DNA of 64,000 nt from Dillenia suffruticosa (GCA_033439265.1 JAVTVX010000034.1:15700501-15764500), one strand, 5' to 3'; shown: positions 23,592 through 34,512, counted from the first letter of the stretch. The notes: generated from the sequence alone by a model not told the origin. Translations and numbers: made by a program.

Positions 23592-24725
23592 CTAAGACCC
23601 AAGCAACTTCTTTTGATACATTTCCTGAAGCTGGGGAATCTCCTTCTGGTGCTTCTTGAGATACCTCTCCAAGAACACAGCTTCGGTTGTCATCAACAAA
23701 GTTACAAGTTTATCTTCAGGAATAAGTCCTTTCGATATCAAAATTTGAGCTATATATGATCTGGGCTTCACTCTCTTCTCTAAGCTAAGGATCATAGCAA
23801 CCGGATACTTCAAAATCTTACTCGCACTCAACTTGGATTCATTCATGAGAAATTCCAAAGACTCCCTGATATTTTCAGCAGATGCACGTAGAACAACAGG
23901 TTGATTAATGAGCAGCGATTTCACCTGCTCATCTGACCATGAAAACTCCTTAAAGATTTCCAACTTAGACTTCAATTTACTATCATTCATGGCCGCCATT
24001 GTGCAAAGGCCATGAATAAACATCCTTTTCGAAGGATCAAACCCCATTTCCTTCATATCTGAAACGATTCTAGCAAACTCATCAGGCCTTCTAGACATGG
24101 TTTTTGGTTTTACCCAAATCAACTTTGCAATATCCTCATCTCTGACTCCACATTTTCTGAGTGTCTCAACATTTGGCTCCATATTTTTCGCAGAGTGTTG
24201 AAAAACCCAAGACCCTCTCCTTTTGAGCAACAACGAAACAATGTCTCTCTCATTCTGAAAGAATTTTTTAAGGAAAACAATACATGGGATTATCCGATTA
24301 TCCAAGCTTCTTTCCAGAATGGAGGGATCAGAGACAACAAGTTGAACCAAATTATCTCCAGAAATGCCATTTTTGGAGAGAAAATAAAGCTTTGGCTCAA
24401 GGGTTTTGGTGGGTTTCGACAATAACAAACGTGGGATCCTAAAAACGACTTCTTTGATGTGGGTTTTTGAGAACCCATAGTCTCTGAAGACTTGGAGGAC
24501 TGAATCTGGGTTTTGGAAGGATTTGAGATTAAGATGTTTGGAAGCAGAGAGAGCAGAGGTGTGAGAGAGACCACAGCTTTCTACTAGGTAATCAATTGTG
24601 GGGTTTGAATTTGAGAGTGATTGAGACTCCACAGAGATGAATCGAAGCAGATAGAGGCTGGGATTTGACAAATCAGCGCCTCTGAGCTTGAGGGTTCGAA
24701 GACTTTTGCCGAGAAACCTAAACAT
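23592..24725 (-). CDS. mTERF-family protein, copy A
   Basis: Single-exon gene of 377 codons. The frame is open six codons further upstream, but the only upstream candidate is GTG, so I take the ATG at 24723-24725 (MFRFLGKSL). Residues 1 to about 35 are rich in Arg, Lys, Leu and Ser and poor in acids, as in an organelle targeting peptide. The rest is a string of about 30-residue helical repeats with the recurrent Pro-Leu pattern of mTERF proteins (FRIPRLLLSKPTKTLEPKL, SDPSILERSL, NQPVVLRASAENI). Plant mTERFs bind organelle nucleic acids and affect transcription, splicing or RNA processing in mitochondria or chloroplasts; which one this targets is not decided by sequence. About 90% identical to copy B. 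A TATA-like GTATATAATG lies about 60 bases upstream (24784-24793). No frame damage. Confidence 0.92.
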   Translation of the reverse strand: MFRFLGKSLRTLKLRGADLSNPSLYLLRFISVESQSLSNSNPTIDYLVESCGLSHTSALSASKHLNLKSFQNPDSVLQVFRDYGFSKTHIKEVVFRIPRLLLSKPTKTLEPKLYFLSKNGISGDNLVQLVVSDPSILERSLDNRIIPCIVFLKKFFQNERDIVSLLLKRRGSWVFQHSAKNMEPNVETLRKCGVRDEDIAKLIWVKPKTMSRRPDEFARIVSDMKEMGFDPSKRMFIHGLCTMAAMNDSKLKSKLEIFKEFSWSDEQVKSLLINQPVVLRASAENIRESLEFLMNESKLSASKILKYPVAMILSLEKRVKPRSYIAQILISKGLIPEDKLVTLLMTTEAVFLERYLKKHQKEIPQLQEMYQKKLLGS

Positions 24726-25689
24726 TTGAGCAGAGAGAGGCACGGAAATATGAAATATACATTAGTAGGGTTTTACCTCAATACATTATATACAAAGACC
24801 AAAAAGAATTTAATGGAAAATACTAAACGGGCAACAAAACGTGAGTTCTCTCTTCTGTTCCATGTTTTAAACAAAACTCCGATCCTGTCTCTTTCCCCTC
24901 TCGTTTCACGTCCTCGGGCTTGCGTTCTAGGTTCTACTAGGTTTTTTTGTACTCATTTTCCAAATTGTTTCAAATACCAGCGGGGGACCTTGAGGGGACC
25001 GTGCGAGGCACGGCTGCCACTAATTTTATTTTAAATTTTATTAATATTTTTCTTTTTTATCAATTTTAATTGACCTATAACAATTTATTAATTAAAAAAA
25101 TTAGTTAAATTAAATGATTTTTTTGAATTAAAAAGCAAAAGAAAGACTTGATAAAGGGAAAACATGCCGCTCATTTTATTTTTAAAATTTACTAATATTT
25201 TTATATTTTTTCTTAATTATCACTTTTAATTAAACAATAATATAAAGAATCCACATAACCGATCATATTTAGTAGGATTAAAGTTTAATTGTTGTTATTA
25301 TTTGTAATACTTTTAGTTGATATATACAATTTATTAATTAAAGAATTAGTTAAGTTGAATATTTTTTGAATTAAAAAACAAAGGAAAGACATGTGATAAA
25401 AGAAAAACATAATAAGCTACTTCTTACATCCATGTATAAAAAATTATTTATTAACATCCCCATTATCATTATCACATTTCTCTCTAAAATCTTTCGATCT
25501 AAAAAAGTATACAAATCTATTATCTGTACATTATTTTATTGATAGTCATCAATTACATCAAATCATTGAACATGTTATTGCTATCGATCACTACCCACTA
25601 TAACATCAAAACTCTTTACATTTAATCCATGTGATGTTATATAGTTGGATTTAGAGATTAAAGTGTTAGGAACGGATTAAATTCATATT
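24726..25689. promoter_or_regulatory. mTERF A upstream region and AT-rich duplicated DNA
   Basis: 24726-25000 is the likely 5' UTR and promoter, closely matching 58519-58780 of unit B. From about 25005 (GCACGGCTGCCA) the sequence becomes AT-rich and matches both unit B (to 59103) and the middle copy from about 39970. I see no gene in 25005-25689. Confidence 0.65.
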
Positions 25690-26573
25690 GTGGTTGATAA
25701 TGCATAAGGCATTAATGACAAACAACATGCTGTTCAGAAGGGGTTTTTCATTGAGTAACATGTGTCCTTTATGTGACGAACAAGGAGAAACGATACTTCA
25801 TCTTTTTCACAATCGCAGTATGACTTGAGCGGTATGGAAAGGAGTTATGAAAAACTTTACTATTTCTCTAATAGTGTTGGTCCAAAGGGACATGCAAGAA
25901 TGATTGTTTCGAAATTACAAGACCCATGTAATACATAGGGGAAACACGTGGTCTCTATGGTTTGCCTACACTCTTTGGGCAATATGGAAGTCCAAATGTA
26001 AGTCAATTTTTGACGGAGTAGACTTTATCCCAGATGCAGTGGTCTCAGCAGCCCGAGCGTATGTGAGAGAGAGATGGTTGTCATAGCTGGAAGTTCTAGA
26101 AAACCAAATAAGATGGGCTTATGGGTTCGGTGGAATCCTCTAGCGGGTTTATCTAAACTCAACACAAATGGTTCTTCAAATTTTGGAAACAGAATAGCCA
26201 GAGCAAGGGGTTTGGTTCGAGATGAAAATGAGTTGTGGATTTGTGGCTTCACGGCTAACATTGGTACGACCGATACTTCCTTGGTAGAACTTTTTGGTGT
26301 TCAAAAGGGCCTATCCATTTTGCTTCGCACTAAAGTCTTCCCCATTATCTTGGAGTTGGATTCAATAGGGTTGGTGAAAGTACTTCATCATACGTAGCTT
26401 CAACCAACCCTTACTACTATATCATCATCGAATGCTAGTCTTTAATGAGGAAAACTCTTCTTCATAGAATTTTTACATTCCAAGAGAAAGCAGTAGATGT
26501 GTCAATACTCTTGCTCGATTAGGTCCAACGGTCGCTCTAGGGGTGCATGAATTTGTCTCTCCTCCTGGTGAGG
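25690..26573 (+). mobile_element. 5'-truncated LINE fragment
   Basis: Plus-strand remnant of the 3' part of an L1-type plant LINE. It has a reverse-transcriptase zinc-binding segment (SNMCPLCDEQGETILHLFH), then WSLWFAYTLWAIWKSKC, then an RNase H-like domain (KLNTNGSSNFGNR, later ELDSIGLVKVL) and a last part reading NTLARLGP. A few stops and shifts are present. The minus-strand LINE inserted at its 3' end, at 26577. Confidence 0.85.
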
Positions 26574-26576
26574 TTT
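26566..26576. repeat. Target-site duplication of the LINE, 3' side
   Basis: TGGTGAGGTTT, matching 32528-32538 exactly. The last T bases merge with the T run, so the exact length is uncertain by a few bases. Confidence 0.85.
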
Positions 26577-26627
26577 TTTTTTTTTTTTTTTTTTTTTTTT
26601 GGTGAAATGAGCAACAAGAAAACAAGG

Positions 26628-29600
26628 CTAAGAGCCCAACCCAACAACCCTAATAGGCTTCGGACCACCTATTCTACAAGATCCCACCCCCATTGCATCG
26701 GCAGACAGAACCTTCAGTAAAACGTTTGGAGGGTCATCCAAGACCGAGACTCCGGGAGAAGCTGTGAGACCCATCTTTGCGAGAGCATCAGCGCATCCAT
26801 TTCCTTCCCGATAAACATGGGATACATGGCTCACTTCCATCTCACCCATAAGCGCTTTACATTCCAAGCGAATCAAATGCAGCGGATGATTCAAGTCGTC
26901 CTTGTCTTCAAGAAACTTAACAATGGCCGCACTATCCACTTCCACCTGGAGCTGATGAACTTTCAACTTCTTAGCCAACCTCAGGCCTTCCCTCAGCCCC
27001 CAAAGTTCCGCAGTGAAGATGTCTGCTTTCCCAATGTTTATGATGTATCCTCTTAACCAGCTACCATCTTCCTTCCTCAGGAGACCCCCTGCGCTGGCCT
27101 TCCTGGAAAGCAGAGACACCGCCCCATCCGAATTCAGCTTTATCTTGCCTACATTTGGAGGGTGCCATTTAATCCAGAGAGTATCTTTCGGAGCAGCTTC
27201 CCTCTCTATCTTGAGAGCCTCAGTCCAGCTCCTGCTCATCCTATGAATCCCTAAGCTGGTCATCTGCATGTTCTGATACTTGTTTTCCATCACCATCTTG
27301 CATCTCCTCTTCCACAAGGACCAAACCACTACAGGAAAAGAAGGATCTACCTGCACTTTCATGCCTTTCTTCAACCAGCTGACTAAATTCTCTCTCCAAA
27401 ACCAGCAATCCTCCCCCATGTCCTTCCACACCATCTTCCAGATTTGTTTGGTCTCATGACAGTCTCGGATGGCATGCAAGAGACTTTCCCCCTCCATCCC
27501 ACACTGCTGGCATAAGTCATTTTCAGTTAGCCCTCTCTTCTTTCTCTCTACATTTGTCAGACATTTCTCAAGCCCGGCTGTCCACAGGAAGCACTTGACC
27601 CTCTCTGGAATCTTAGCTTTCCAAATCCAATTCCACCCCTCATCATCCTGATCTTCAGTAGCGTCCCTAACCTGCATGGAGTCATACGCACTGCGAACCG
27701 AGAACTCCCCATTGCCCGACAACTTCCAAAACATGGAGTCCTTAACATCCCTCCTCCTAGATAACATGATGCCGCAGATTTCTTCCACTTTCTCTTGAGG
27801 CACCCATTTTCGCGGCTCTTGAACTTTCCAACTCCCGTCATGTTCTATAAAGTCCGCAACTTTGAAATTAGGCAGATCACTCCTTTGAGTCCGCTGGGTT
27901 CTGTCGATTAAGTTATCATCTCCCACCCACTTGTCCCTCCAAAAGTCTATCTCATTTCCATCCCCCACTCTCCACCTGAGACCCTTCGAAAGACAATCCC
28001 TGCACTTAGCTACCCCCCTCCACAGAGCAGAGGACGAAGCCTTACTGATAATATTTGTGTTGCAGTCCTTATTAAGGTACTTGCACCTGAGGACTTGGAA
28101 GCACAGGGAGTTCTCGCCTTTCAGAACTCTCCAACCTAACTTGGCCAGCGTCGCCACGTTGTTCTCCCTCATTTTTCTCACACCTAGACCGCCCCACTTC
28201 TTGGGTTTACAAACTTGCTCCCAGTTCACTAAATGCACTTTTCTTTCCCCCTCCTTACTTCCCCAGAGAAAACTTCTGTTCAGCTTATCTAATTTGTTGC
28301 AGGTGTCTCTAGAGAGCGATGCCATTTGCATGGTGTACATGGGGATGGCAGCATTGACAGTCTGAATGAGAGTCCTTCTCCCAGCCACGTTCAAAACTTT
28401 GGTTTTCCAATCCTGCAGCTTGTTTTGGACCTTTTCCACCAAGTGGTTATAAAAGTCTCTTCTCAACCTCTTATGGACAATAGGGACCCCCAAGTATCTC
28501 CCCAGGTCCTCTGTCGGCACAAATTTGCTCATGGCAGTGAGAGAGTTTTTATAGGTCCAGGGAGTATTGTGGGAGAACCAGATTCTAGATTTTGAGGAAT
28601 TCACCTCCAAACCACTTTCCTCCGAGAACTCCCTTAAACATTCCATTACCGAGCTTAGACTCAAGTGATCTGCTTCCGCAAATAATAGGAGATCATCAGC
28701 AAAGAACAAATGCGAAATTGGAGGACCGTTCTTGGCCGGTCTTATGGGCTTCCATCTTCCCTTTCTAACCCTCTCCTTAATCATATATGCTAATCTTTCC
28801 ATCACCAAATTGAAGAGATAAGGAGAAAGAGGGTCTCCTTGTCTCAAACCTTGGCCCGTTTTCATTGGTTGAAGGACTTCCCCATTCCAAACTAAGGAGA
28901 CACTGCCGCAGCTAATGGAAAACATAATCAATCTTACCAATCCCAGCGGGAGACTGATGTCTAAAAGGACTTTTCCAAGGAAACTCCAGTTAACATTATC
29001 ATAAGCTTTTTTGAGGTCTACTTTGAGAATCATCCCACTTTTCTTGCCTCGAGTTTTGCAAAGAGAGTGGACTACTTCTTGAACCACCACAATATTCCCC
29101 ACAGTCCCTCTTCCTGGCAGAAAACTAGCCTGATGCTCACCAACAATCTTCTGCAGGATAGGCCTCAACCTGTGCACTAAAATTTTGGAAAGGATTTTAT
29201 AAGAGGTGTTGAGAAGGCTGATAGGTCTCAGGTCATTCACTGTTTTAGGATTAGCCATTTTAGGAAGAAGAACCATATGTGCATCCGCCATCTCAGGATA
29301 AAAGTATCCCTCCTTGAGGGCATCGTTGATGAAGCCACACACCTTGTTCTTTACGATCCTCCAGTGCTTTTGGTAGAACACCGGCTGGAGACCATCAGGG
29401 CCCGGCGCCTTGAACCCTTTCATAGAGAACACAGCCACCTTAACTTCCTCTTCGTCGGCTTCCTTGAGTAGAGCAGCCTGCTCGCTGGTGTCTATCTTTT
29501 TGACCATATTCAAGTACTTGTCGTTAGGGATTTTCACTGCTTTCGATTGGAAAAGCTCCATAAAGTGATCTCTGACATGGTTCTTCAAAAGATCTTGATC

Positions 29601-30209
29601 CATGCACCAATTCTCTCCTACCTTAAGAGCAGTTATTCTGTTATTTTGCCTGTGGATTTTCGTGGTAATGTGGTAGAACTTGGTGTTTCTATCTCCCATT
29701 TTAATCCAATTTATCCTAGATTTTTGAAACCAGAACATTTCTTCTTGCTGCAGTACTTGGTTGTACTCCTTCAGAAGACTCACCTCGAGCTTCTGCAGAG
29801 CAGTCGACTGAGCATAGTTCCTTGCTTGCTGAATACCCCGCAATCTAGCTTCCAGCTGCTTTTTCCTTCCAAAGATGTTACCAAAGACTAACTTGTTCCA
29901 CGCCTTCAATTCCTCCACTGTGTTCTTAACTGTCTGATGCAGAAACCTATCTCCCTCCTCCCAGGCCTTTTTAAAAACCTCACCGAAATCCGGGTGAGTT
30001 AGCCAAGCTCCCTCACACCTAAAAGGTTTTTCCTCCGGCTTAGGCGAAATGGACAACTTAGTGTGCAACATGATAGGATTATGATCCCCATGGAATCTTG
30101 GTAGAATGATAGCTTTCATTTCCGGGAAGACTAGTTTCGCCTCCAGATTTGCTAGCACTCTATCAAGCTTTTTCTGAAGAATAATTTTGCTATTCTTTTC
30201 TTGATCCAT
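26628..30209 (-). pseudogene. LINE ORF2: reverse transcriptase, zinc-binding and RNase H part
   Basis: 1,193 open codons. RT spans about residues 255-560: APGPDGLQPVFYQKHW, LRPISLLNTSYKILSKIL, the VDLKKAYDNVNW block with the first catalytic Asp, GLRQGDPLSPYLF, and the FADD box at about 502 (28692-28706). The zf-RVT domain follows at about 870-960 (CFLWTAGLEKCLT, CQQCGMEGES). An RNase H domain sits near 1055-1165 (KLNSDGAV, TAELWGLREGL, VEVDSAAIV, YREGNGCADALAKMG), a trait of one plant L1 lineage. It primes and copies LINE RNA at the nicked target. Separated from the endonuclease frame by a disruption near 30200-30230. Complete RT motifs, so catalytic potential of this part may remain. Confidence 0.94.
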
Positions 30210-30756
30210 GTATAACTATCCCCCCCATCTTGCAGTCTTGCAAGTTGCAGGAAGACCATCTCTCTCTAAATTTGCAGCTCTTCCTCCAGCCCCAGCTTCC
30301 CTTGTTGGTAGTTTCACTATAGCCCGCCACATCGTTGAAGTCACCCATCACGAACCAAGGACCCTTTATCATATTCGAAAGCTGGTGCATCTCTGTCCAG
30401 AAAGTATCCTTATCATGCTCCCGCGGCTGGACATAGGCGAACGTAATCCACCACCTGGAATTGTCATTTTTTACTTCCACATGGATCCATTGATAAGCAT
30501 GCTGCATGACTTGCACCTCGATCTTACTTTTATCCCATTTAAGCCAGAGCTCGCCCTTGAGCCCATCCGTGTCTACCACGAAATCACCCTCCAGCCCCTG
30601 ATTAGAGAGAAACTTAGGGAATCTACTGGAACCAGCTTTCGTTTCTAGAAAGCACACAATATCCGGCTTCTGATTGCGGATCATCTCTCTACAGACCCTA
30701 CGAAACCCACTGTTGCCTATGCCTCTGCAATTCCACGCTATGATCTTACAAGACAT
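30190..30756 (-). pseudogene. LINE ORF2: apurinic-type endonuclease domain
   Basis: 188 codons from the ATG at 30756. Exonuclease-endonuclease-phosphatase fold motifs: IAWNCRGIG near residue 7, CFLETK near 35, and FVMGDFNDV near 135. It nicks target DNA. The frame runs past a run of seven G on the minus strand (about 30220-30230) and ends overlapping the RT frame, so the ORF2 protein is split here. The RT reading resumes in a different frame, and more than one indel may be involved. The final catalytic SDH region of the endonuclease is not seen in this frame. Confidence 0.9.
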
Positions 30757-30903
30757 GAGAAAACTGATAAAAGATAGAGGACGAGAAGCTCAGTAGTCAT
30801 CGTAATCCATGCCCTCTTCACTTATCCTTTCTCCCTTCCTCTCTCTGCAGACCAGAAACTCACTTACCATACTTTCCTCCGCGGTCTCCTCTCTCTGTTG
30901 ACG

Positions 30904-32511
30904 TTATGGCGGGGAAGCAACAACCGTTAAATTTGAATTTGTAAGAGTCTCCTGTCGAATAGTTTCACCTGGGTCTATGAGAAAGTGGTTCGGCCCATGC
31001 CTTAAAGGGAAGTCCTGAGGAGTCGGAATGGCCATCATGGTCTCTTCCCCGTTCACTTGCCCGTCACTCCAGCCAGGCTCGGGAATACCCTTACCTAAAT
31101 TAAAGCCCATTGTGATCTCATTACCAAGCTTAAGCCCATCGGGCCTCTTCTCAGAGCTAGAAAGCTTCAGCCCACCCACTCCCTCATTTTTCTTTAATAC
31201 TTCTCCTTCCCGATGCAACGCTGGCAAATCTCTGAACCCTAGCGCCGCAACCTGACACTGTCCTCCCATCCTCTGCGAGCTCCCCCCTTCATGATCCGCT
31301 CTTCGTCCACGTATGATTTCTTCACTTTGCTTCTTCCCTGTCCTCTGACTGATCCCCGAATGCTGTCCTCTCTGCACTAGGGCTGTTGTCTCCCCTGCTC
31401 TGTCACTATCCGAAACTTTCCCATTCTCCAATGCTTCGTTGACTTCCCTAATGTTCGCAAATCTGTTCGTCTGCGGTTCTTCTTTACCTCCATGGACCTT
31501 CAGGTTTCCCAATTTGTGCATCCTCGACTTTCGTGTCACCATCATCCATGGACCCAGACCCTCGTCTCGGCGCTCCTCTCCGGTCACCGGCAGATCTCCC
31601 CGATCATACTCCTCCGCCACCGTTGATTGTTGGAACTGGTTTACCCTAGTAGAAATTATGTCGCAGTGCTCACTATTGTGGCCGACTCTGCCACAAACGA
31701 AGCAAATAGTGTGAAGCCCCTCGTACTCCACCCTTTGGATCCTGTTACGGATCCTGATTCTGGACACCAACGATTTGTCCATCTCCACTTCAACGCAGAT
31801 TCGTGCGTACTTTCCTCTCAGAGCATTCGCTGTGTTCCCATCGACCTTAATGGGACGACCGATGGCCTTCCCTATTTCAAACAGGATGTCTTCGTCAAAA
31901 AATTCAATCGGGAGTTGAGGTAAGCGAATCCATACTGCCGTTGACGTGATTTTTGCTGATTGAGATTGGAACCAAGGATGCCATTTCCTTACCGTTAAGT
32001 AATGGTCATGGATCATCCATGGACCCCCTGTCAACACGTGATAGTAGTCTTGTTGGAGTGAGAATTTTGCTAAGTAGAAACCCCCACCCAAATCTAGTAA
32101 TTCATAAGTCCCTTCAGGGCGCCACGTAGAACTAGTTTTCTTGCACATTAGTTGGTACCCTATTTCCTTTCCCAATAGTTTTATGATTAACGACTTCCTC
32201 CATGGCTTCCATAACTCTTTTAGCTTCTCATTTGAGACTGTAATAATCGGCATTTGGCCCACCGGGATATCTGCTTCTTCGTCGTGCAGGAAACCTTCAA
32301 AGTCAGATTCAACATCCATGTCCTCCTCCGAAGCGGGGATGTGTCCTCCATTGAGCTGTCCCATTAGCATATCTTTAAAGGATACTCTGGACTGGTTTCC
32401 CTCACTGATCGATGATTTCTTAACTTTTTTATTGCTTCTCTGAAGCAAATCGGTCTCTTCACTTGTCTCCTCAGGATTTCCATTGCCTCCGTTCTCGGCT
32501 AGGATTTCCAT
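30904..32511 (-). CDS. LINE ORF1: DUF4283 and CCHC zinc-knuckle protein
   Basis: 535 codons from the ATG at 32511, open throughout. A DUF4283-type domain covers about residues 95-260 (LIIKLLGKEIGYQLM, GGFYLAKFSLQQDYYHVL, GPWMIHDHYLTVRKW, WIRLPQLPIEFFDEDIL, GRPIKVD). A zinc knuckle CFVCGRVGHNSEHC follows near 270-285. The C-terminal half is low complexity and acidic/Gly-rich. By analogy with L1 ORF1, it binds element RNA. It ends 148 bases before the endonuclease ORF. It is a mobile-element protein, not a host gene. Confidence 0.92.
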   Translation of the reverse strand: MEILAENGGNGNPEETSEETDLLQRSNKKVKKSSISEGNQSRVSFKDMLMGQLNGGHIPASEEDMDVESDFEGFLHDEEADIPVGQMPIITVSNEKLKELWKPWRKSLIIKLLGKEIGYQLMCKKTSSTWRPEGTYELLDLGGGFYLAKFSLQQDYYHVLTGGPWMIHDHYLTVRKWHPWFQSQSAKITSTAVWIRLPQLPIEFFDEDILFEIGKAIGRPIKVDGNTANALRGKYARICVEVEMDKSLVSRIRIRNRIQRVEYEGLHTICFVCGRVGHNSEHCDIISTRVNQFQQSTVAEEYDRGDLPVTGEERRDEGLGPWMMVTRKSRMHKLGNLKVHGGKEEPQTNRFANIREVNEALENGKVSDSDRAGETTALVQRGQHSGISQRTGKKQSEEIIRGRRADHEGGSSQRMGGQCQVAALGFRDLPALHREGEVLKKNEGVGGLKLSSSEKRPDGLKLGNEITMGFNLGKGIPEPGWSDGQVNGEETMMAIPTPQDFPLRHGPNHFLIDPGETIRQETLTNSNLTVVASPP

Positions 32512-32539
32512 TCTCTCCTGATGTTTATGGTGAGGTTTA

Positions 32540-34199
32540 CTGCTATCTACTAAGTGATATTTGAGATTTGGTCTTATTTAGAGATTGATCTTTCATCCAT
32601 CTCGTAATCAAAAAATAAATAAATAACACCAAAACATTGAACTAAATGCGCATGAGTAATAATGACATGGTGATTATACTAAATTTTCTTTTAGTTGATG
32701 TTGTATTTTAATGTTATTTATTATCAACTATATCTAGATATAAATTAGAAATTCAATCTTTTGTTTGGATTTTTAAAGCATTTTCAAATAATTTTACTAA
32801 AATTAAACGGACTTGTTATTAATTAATTAATTAAAAATCAAATGTAAAATAGAATTGAATTTTATATTTTATGAATAATAATATTCTTGTTGAGTTATAA
32901 AATCCATACTCAGCATAAAAAAGTATATAAAATTTGATTTCTAAATATTTTATCAAAAAAAAACTTTTTTTCTAGTTATGAAATTTTCAAGTGATTTTTT
33001 TTTCTCTAAATAAAAGCACTGACTAAACATTAAAAAGAAAAAGAGCATTAGAGGGCGCTACTTTTAATTAGTATCTTTTTATTATTAACAATTTACACAA
33101 ACATAAAATAGTATCATGTTTTTCTTGATAGAAAAACTTAATTAAGTATCTTTTGATTAAAAATATTTTTTATTTATGTATTATGCATTTAATAAATAAG
33201 AAAATTATTATATTATTAAAAATTATCTATTAAAGGAGTTATAATTCTTAATAAATGTTCTAGAGGACATTTCATAGATTCGGCGATGGAAGTAAAAGAT
33301 TTTGTTGGTTTTAAGTAAGGGAAAAGAGAATTTGGATCGGTTTTCTTAAATTCTTTTTCATTATTCTCAAAATTTAAATTCAAAATCTCTAATTAAAAGA
33401 GATTGAGTGTTCAACTATTCAATTCAAAGAAATTTGATAAAAAGAAATTTTTTTACTACCATACCAATTAATATTTAGAGTCATATTTTGATTAATCTGA
33501 TTTGAAACTTACAATGGTCCATTTATAAGATTATTCTTCCAATATAGTCTACTTCATAAATCGAGTTATGAATCAAATTTGAGATTTTGATAAAGAAATA
33601 TATACCGTATCTCATTAGGTCAAAAGATCGTCGGTCAATTAGGAAAAGAATCGATGATACAGTGATTGAGAATGACGATGTTCACGCAAGAGAGAGAAAA
33701 TCAATTATTGTACTTATGTAAAAAATGATCAAATTGATTATACATATATATTTTTTTATTTTGTTTAAATTTATTATTTATATGAATCATTTTTTTAGTA
33801 GCTCATGGTATCAGTTGGCAAAGTAAAGCACTGAAACTGCATCAGACAATAAAATATATATTTTTAAAAAATAAAAAATGAATTTATAATAAAATTAAAA
33901 AAAGAAATTCATAAAAAGTTAATACCGATTATATTTGCATATTAGATCATGCAAAATGACACTCGTCTTAATTATTCAACATTTGATTAATAACTAGATG
34001 CAAATAAAATTTAAATTTTAGTCCAAATATAATTATTTTTATCAAAATATATAGTACTTAATGTTTTTGGTAAAATACTTTAATTTTCACACCAAAATGA
34101 TTTTAGACAATTATAATATGTATATATATATGAATATTATACATGGTTTTTAAATAAAATAGAAAAGTCTATAAACACTTGCAGAATGAAAAACAAATG
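32540..34199. repeat. Continuation of duplicated unit A (copy of 40590-42190)
   Basis: From about 32640 (GCATGAGTAATAATGACATGG) to 34300 the sequence runs collinearly with 40590-42230, e.g. the stretches around ACTTGCAGAATGAAAAAC. Two length differences are informative. About 430 bases at 33215-33690 here are missing from the other copy, and 510 bases at 41531-42040 there are missing here. No gene is visible; very AT-rich. Confidence 0.82.
33215..33690. repeat. Insertion relative to the 40590-42361 copy, holding a dispersed repeat
   Basis: Present here and absent at the corresponding place near 41060. It contains the repeat shared with 13380-13620. It could be an inserted repeat here or a deletion in the other copy. 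I could not define clean terminal repeats. Confidence 0.5.
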
Positions 34200-34512
34200 C
34201 CATGGAAGAATGTGTTGAAGGATATAGGGTCTACTTACAAACGAGTTGGGAAACGAGTTGGGGCCACTTGATCTCAAAGCACGTTTTTAACAACTTGTTG
34301 TTTTTTTTTATTATTATTATACAAAAATTCAAATCTTAAATCTTAAAATTGGGGATAAAGATTGTAATTATCAGATTATCTCCTTGAGGACAATAACTTG
34401 GCGTTGGCCAAGATAGCCTTTTGCACTCATGATCATCGTTACCTATGGATGGTTATATCATTTATATTAAAAATCGCTCCATCAAAATTTCAAAAATCAA
34501 TATTGAGAATCT
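34200..34512 (+). pseudogene. Caulimovirid RT fragment (endogenous pararetrovirus fossil)
   Basis: Plus-strand frame at about 34400-34500 shows the caulimovirid RT signature around KIAFCTHDHRYLWM and IAPSKFQKS, equivalent to the region just after the first catalytic Asp block of florendovirus-like RTs. A foreign stretch of about 85 bases (34300-34385) sits inside it. Near-identical in layout to 42190-42361. Short, old and broken (several breaks). Confidence 0.7.

Larger units (their letters stand above)
13931..25600. repeat. Segmental duplication, unit A (mTERF-bearing)
   Basis: Collinear with unit B (51454 to about 59103) from the CCTTCCAAG(A/G)CAT start, through 3' noncoding DNA, exon-like ORFs and the mTERF gene, to the AT-rich upstream region. 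The copia element at 14632-19866 is an insertion absent from B. After the LINEs at 25690-32527, similarity to the middle copy (39960-42361) resumes at about 32610-34512. Encoded mTERF proteins differ at about 37 of 383 aligned codons by my count, so the duplication is not very recent. Confidence 0.88.
26577..32527 (-). mobile_element. L1-type LINE, near full length, minus strand
   Basis: 5.95 kb element with a poly(A) tail seen as a T run at 26577-26600. Flanking direct repeats TGGTGAGGTTT (26566-26576 and 32528-32538) mark the target-site duplication made by target-primed reverse transcription. It holds ORF1 (gag-like with zinc knuckle) and ORF2 (endonuclease, RT, zinc-binding domain, RNase H). 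ORF1 begins 17 bases from the 5' edge, so little 5' UTR is present; a few bases of 5' truncation are possible. ORF2 has one obvious frame disruption near 30200-30230; the rest is open for about 1,190 codons, suggesting a fairly recent insertion. Confidence 0.95.

Noticed and set aside
23574-24743. Start of the mTERF reading frame at 24743 (and 58536 in copy B)
   Set aside because: The codon is GTG, not ATG. The first ATG in frame is six codons later in both copies, with a good targeting-peptide start.
27931-31923. Plus-strand frames of 89-146 codons over the LINE
   Set aside because: They are reverse-strand shadows of LINE ORF1 and ORF2.
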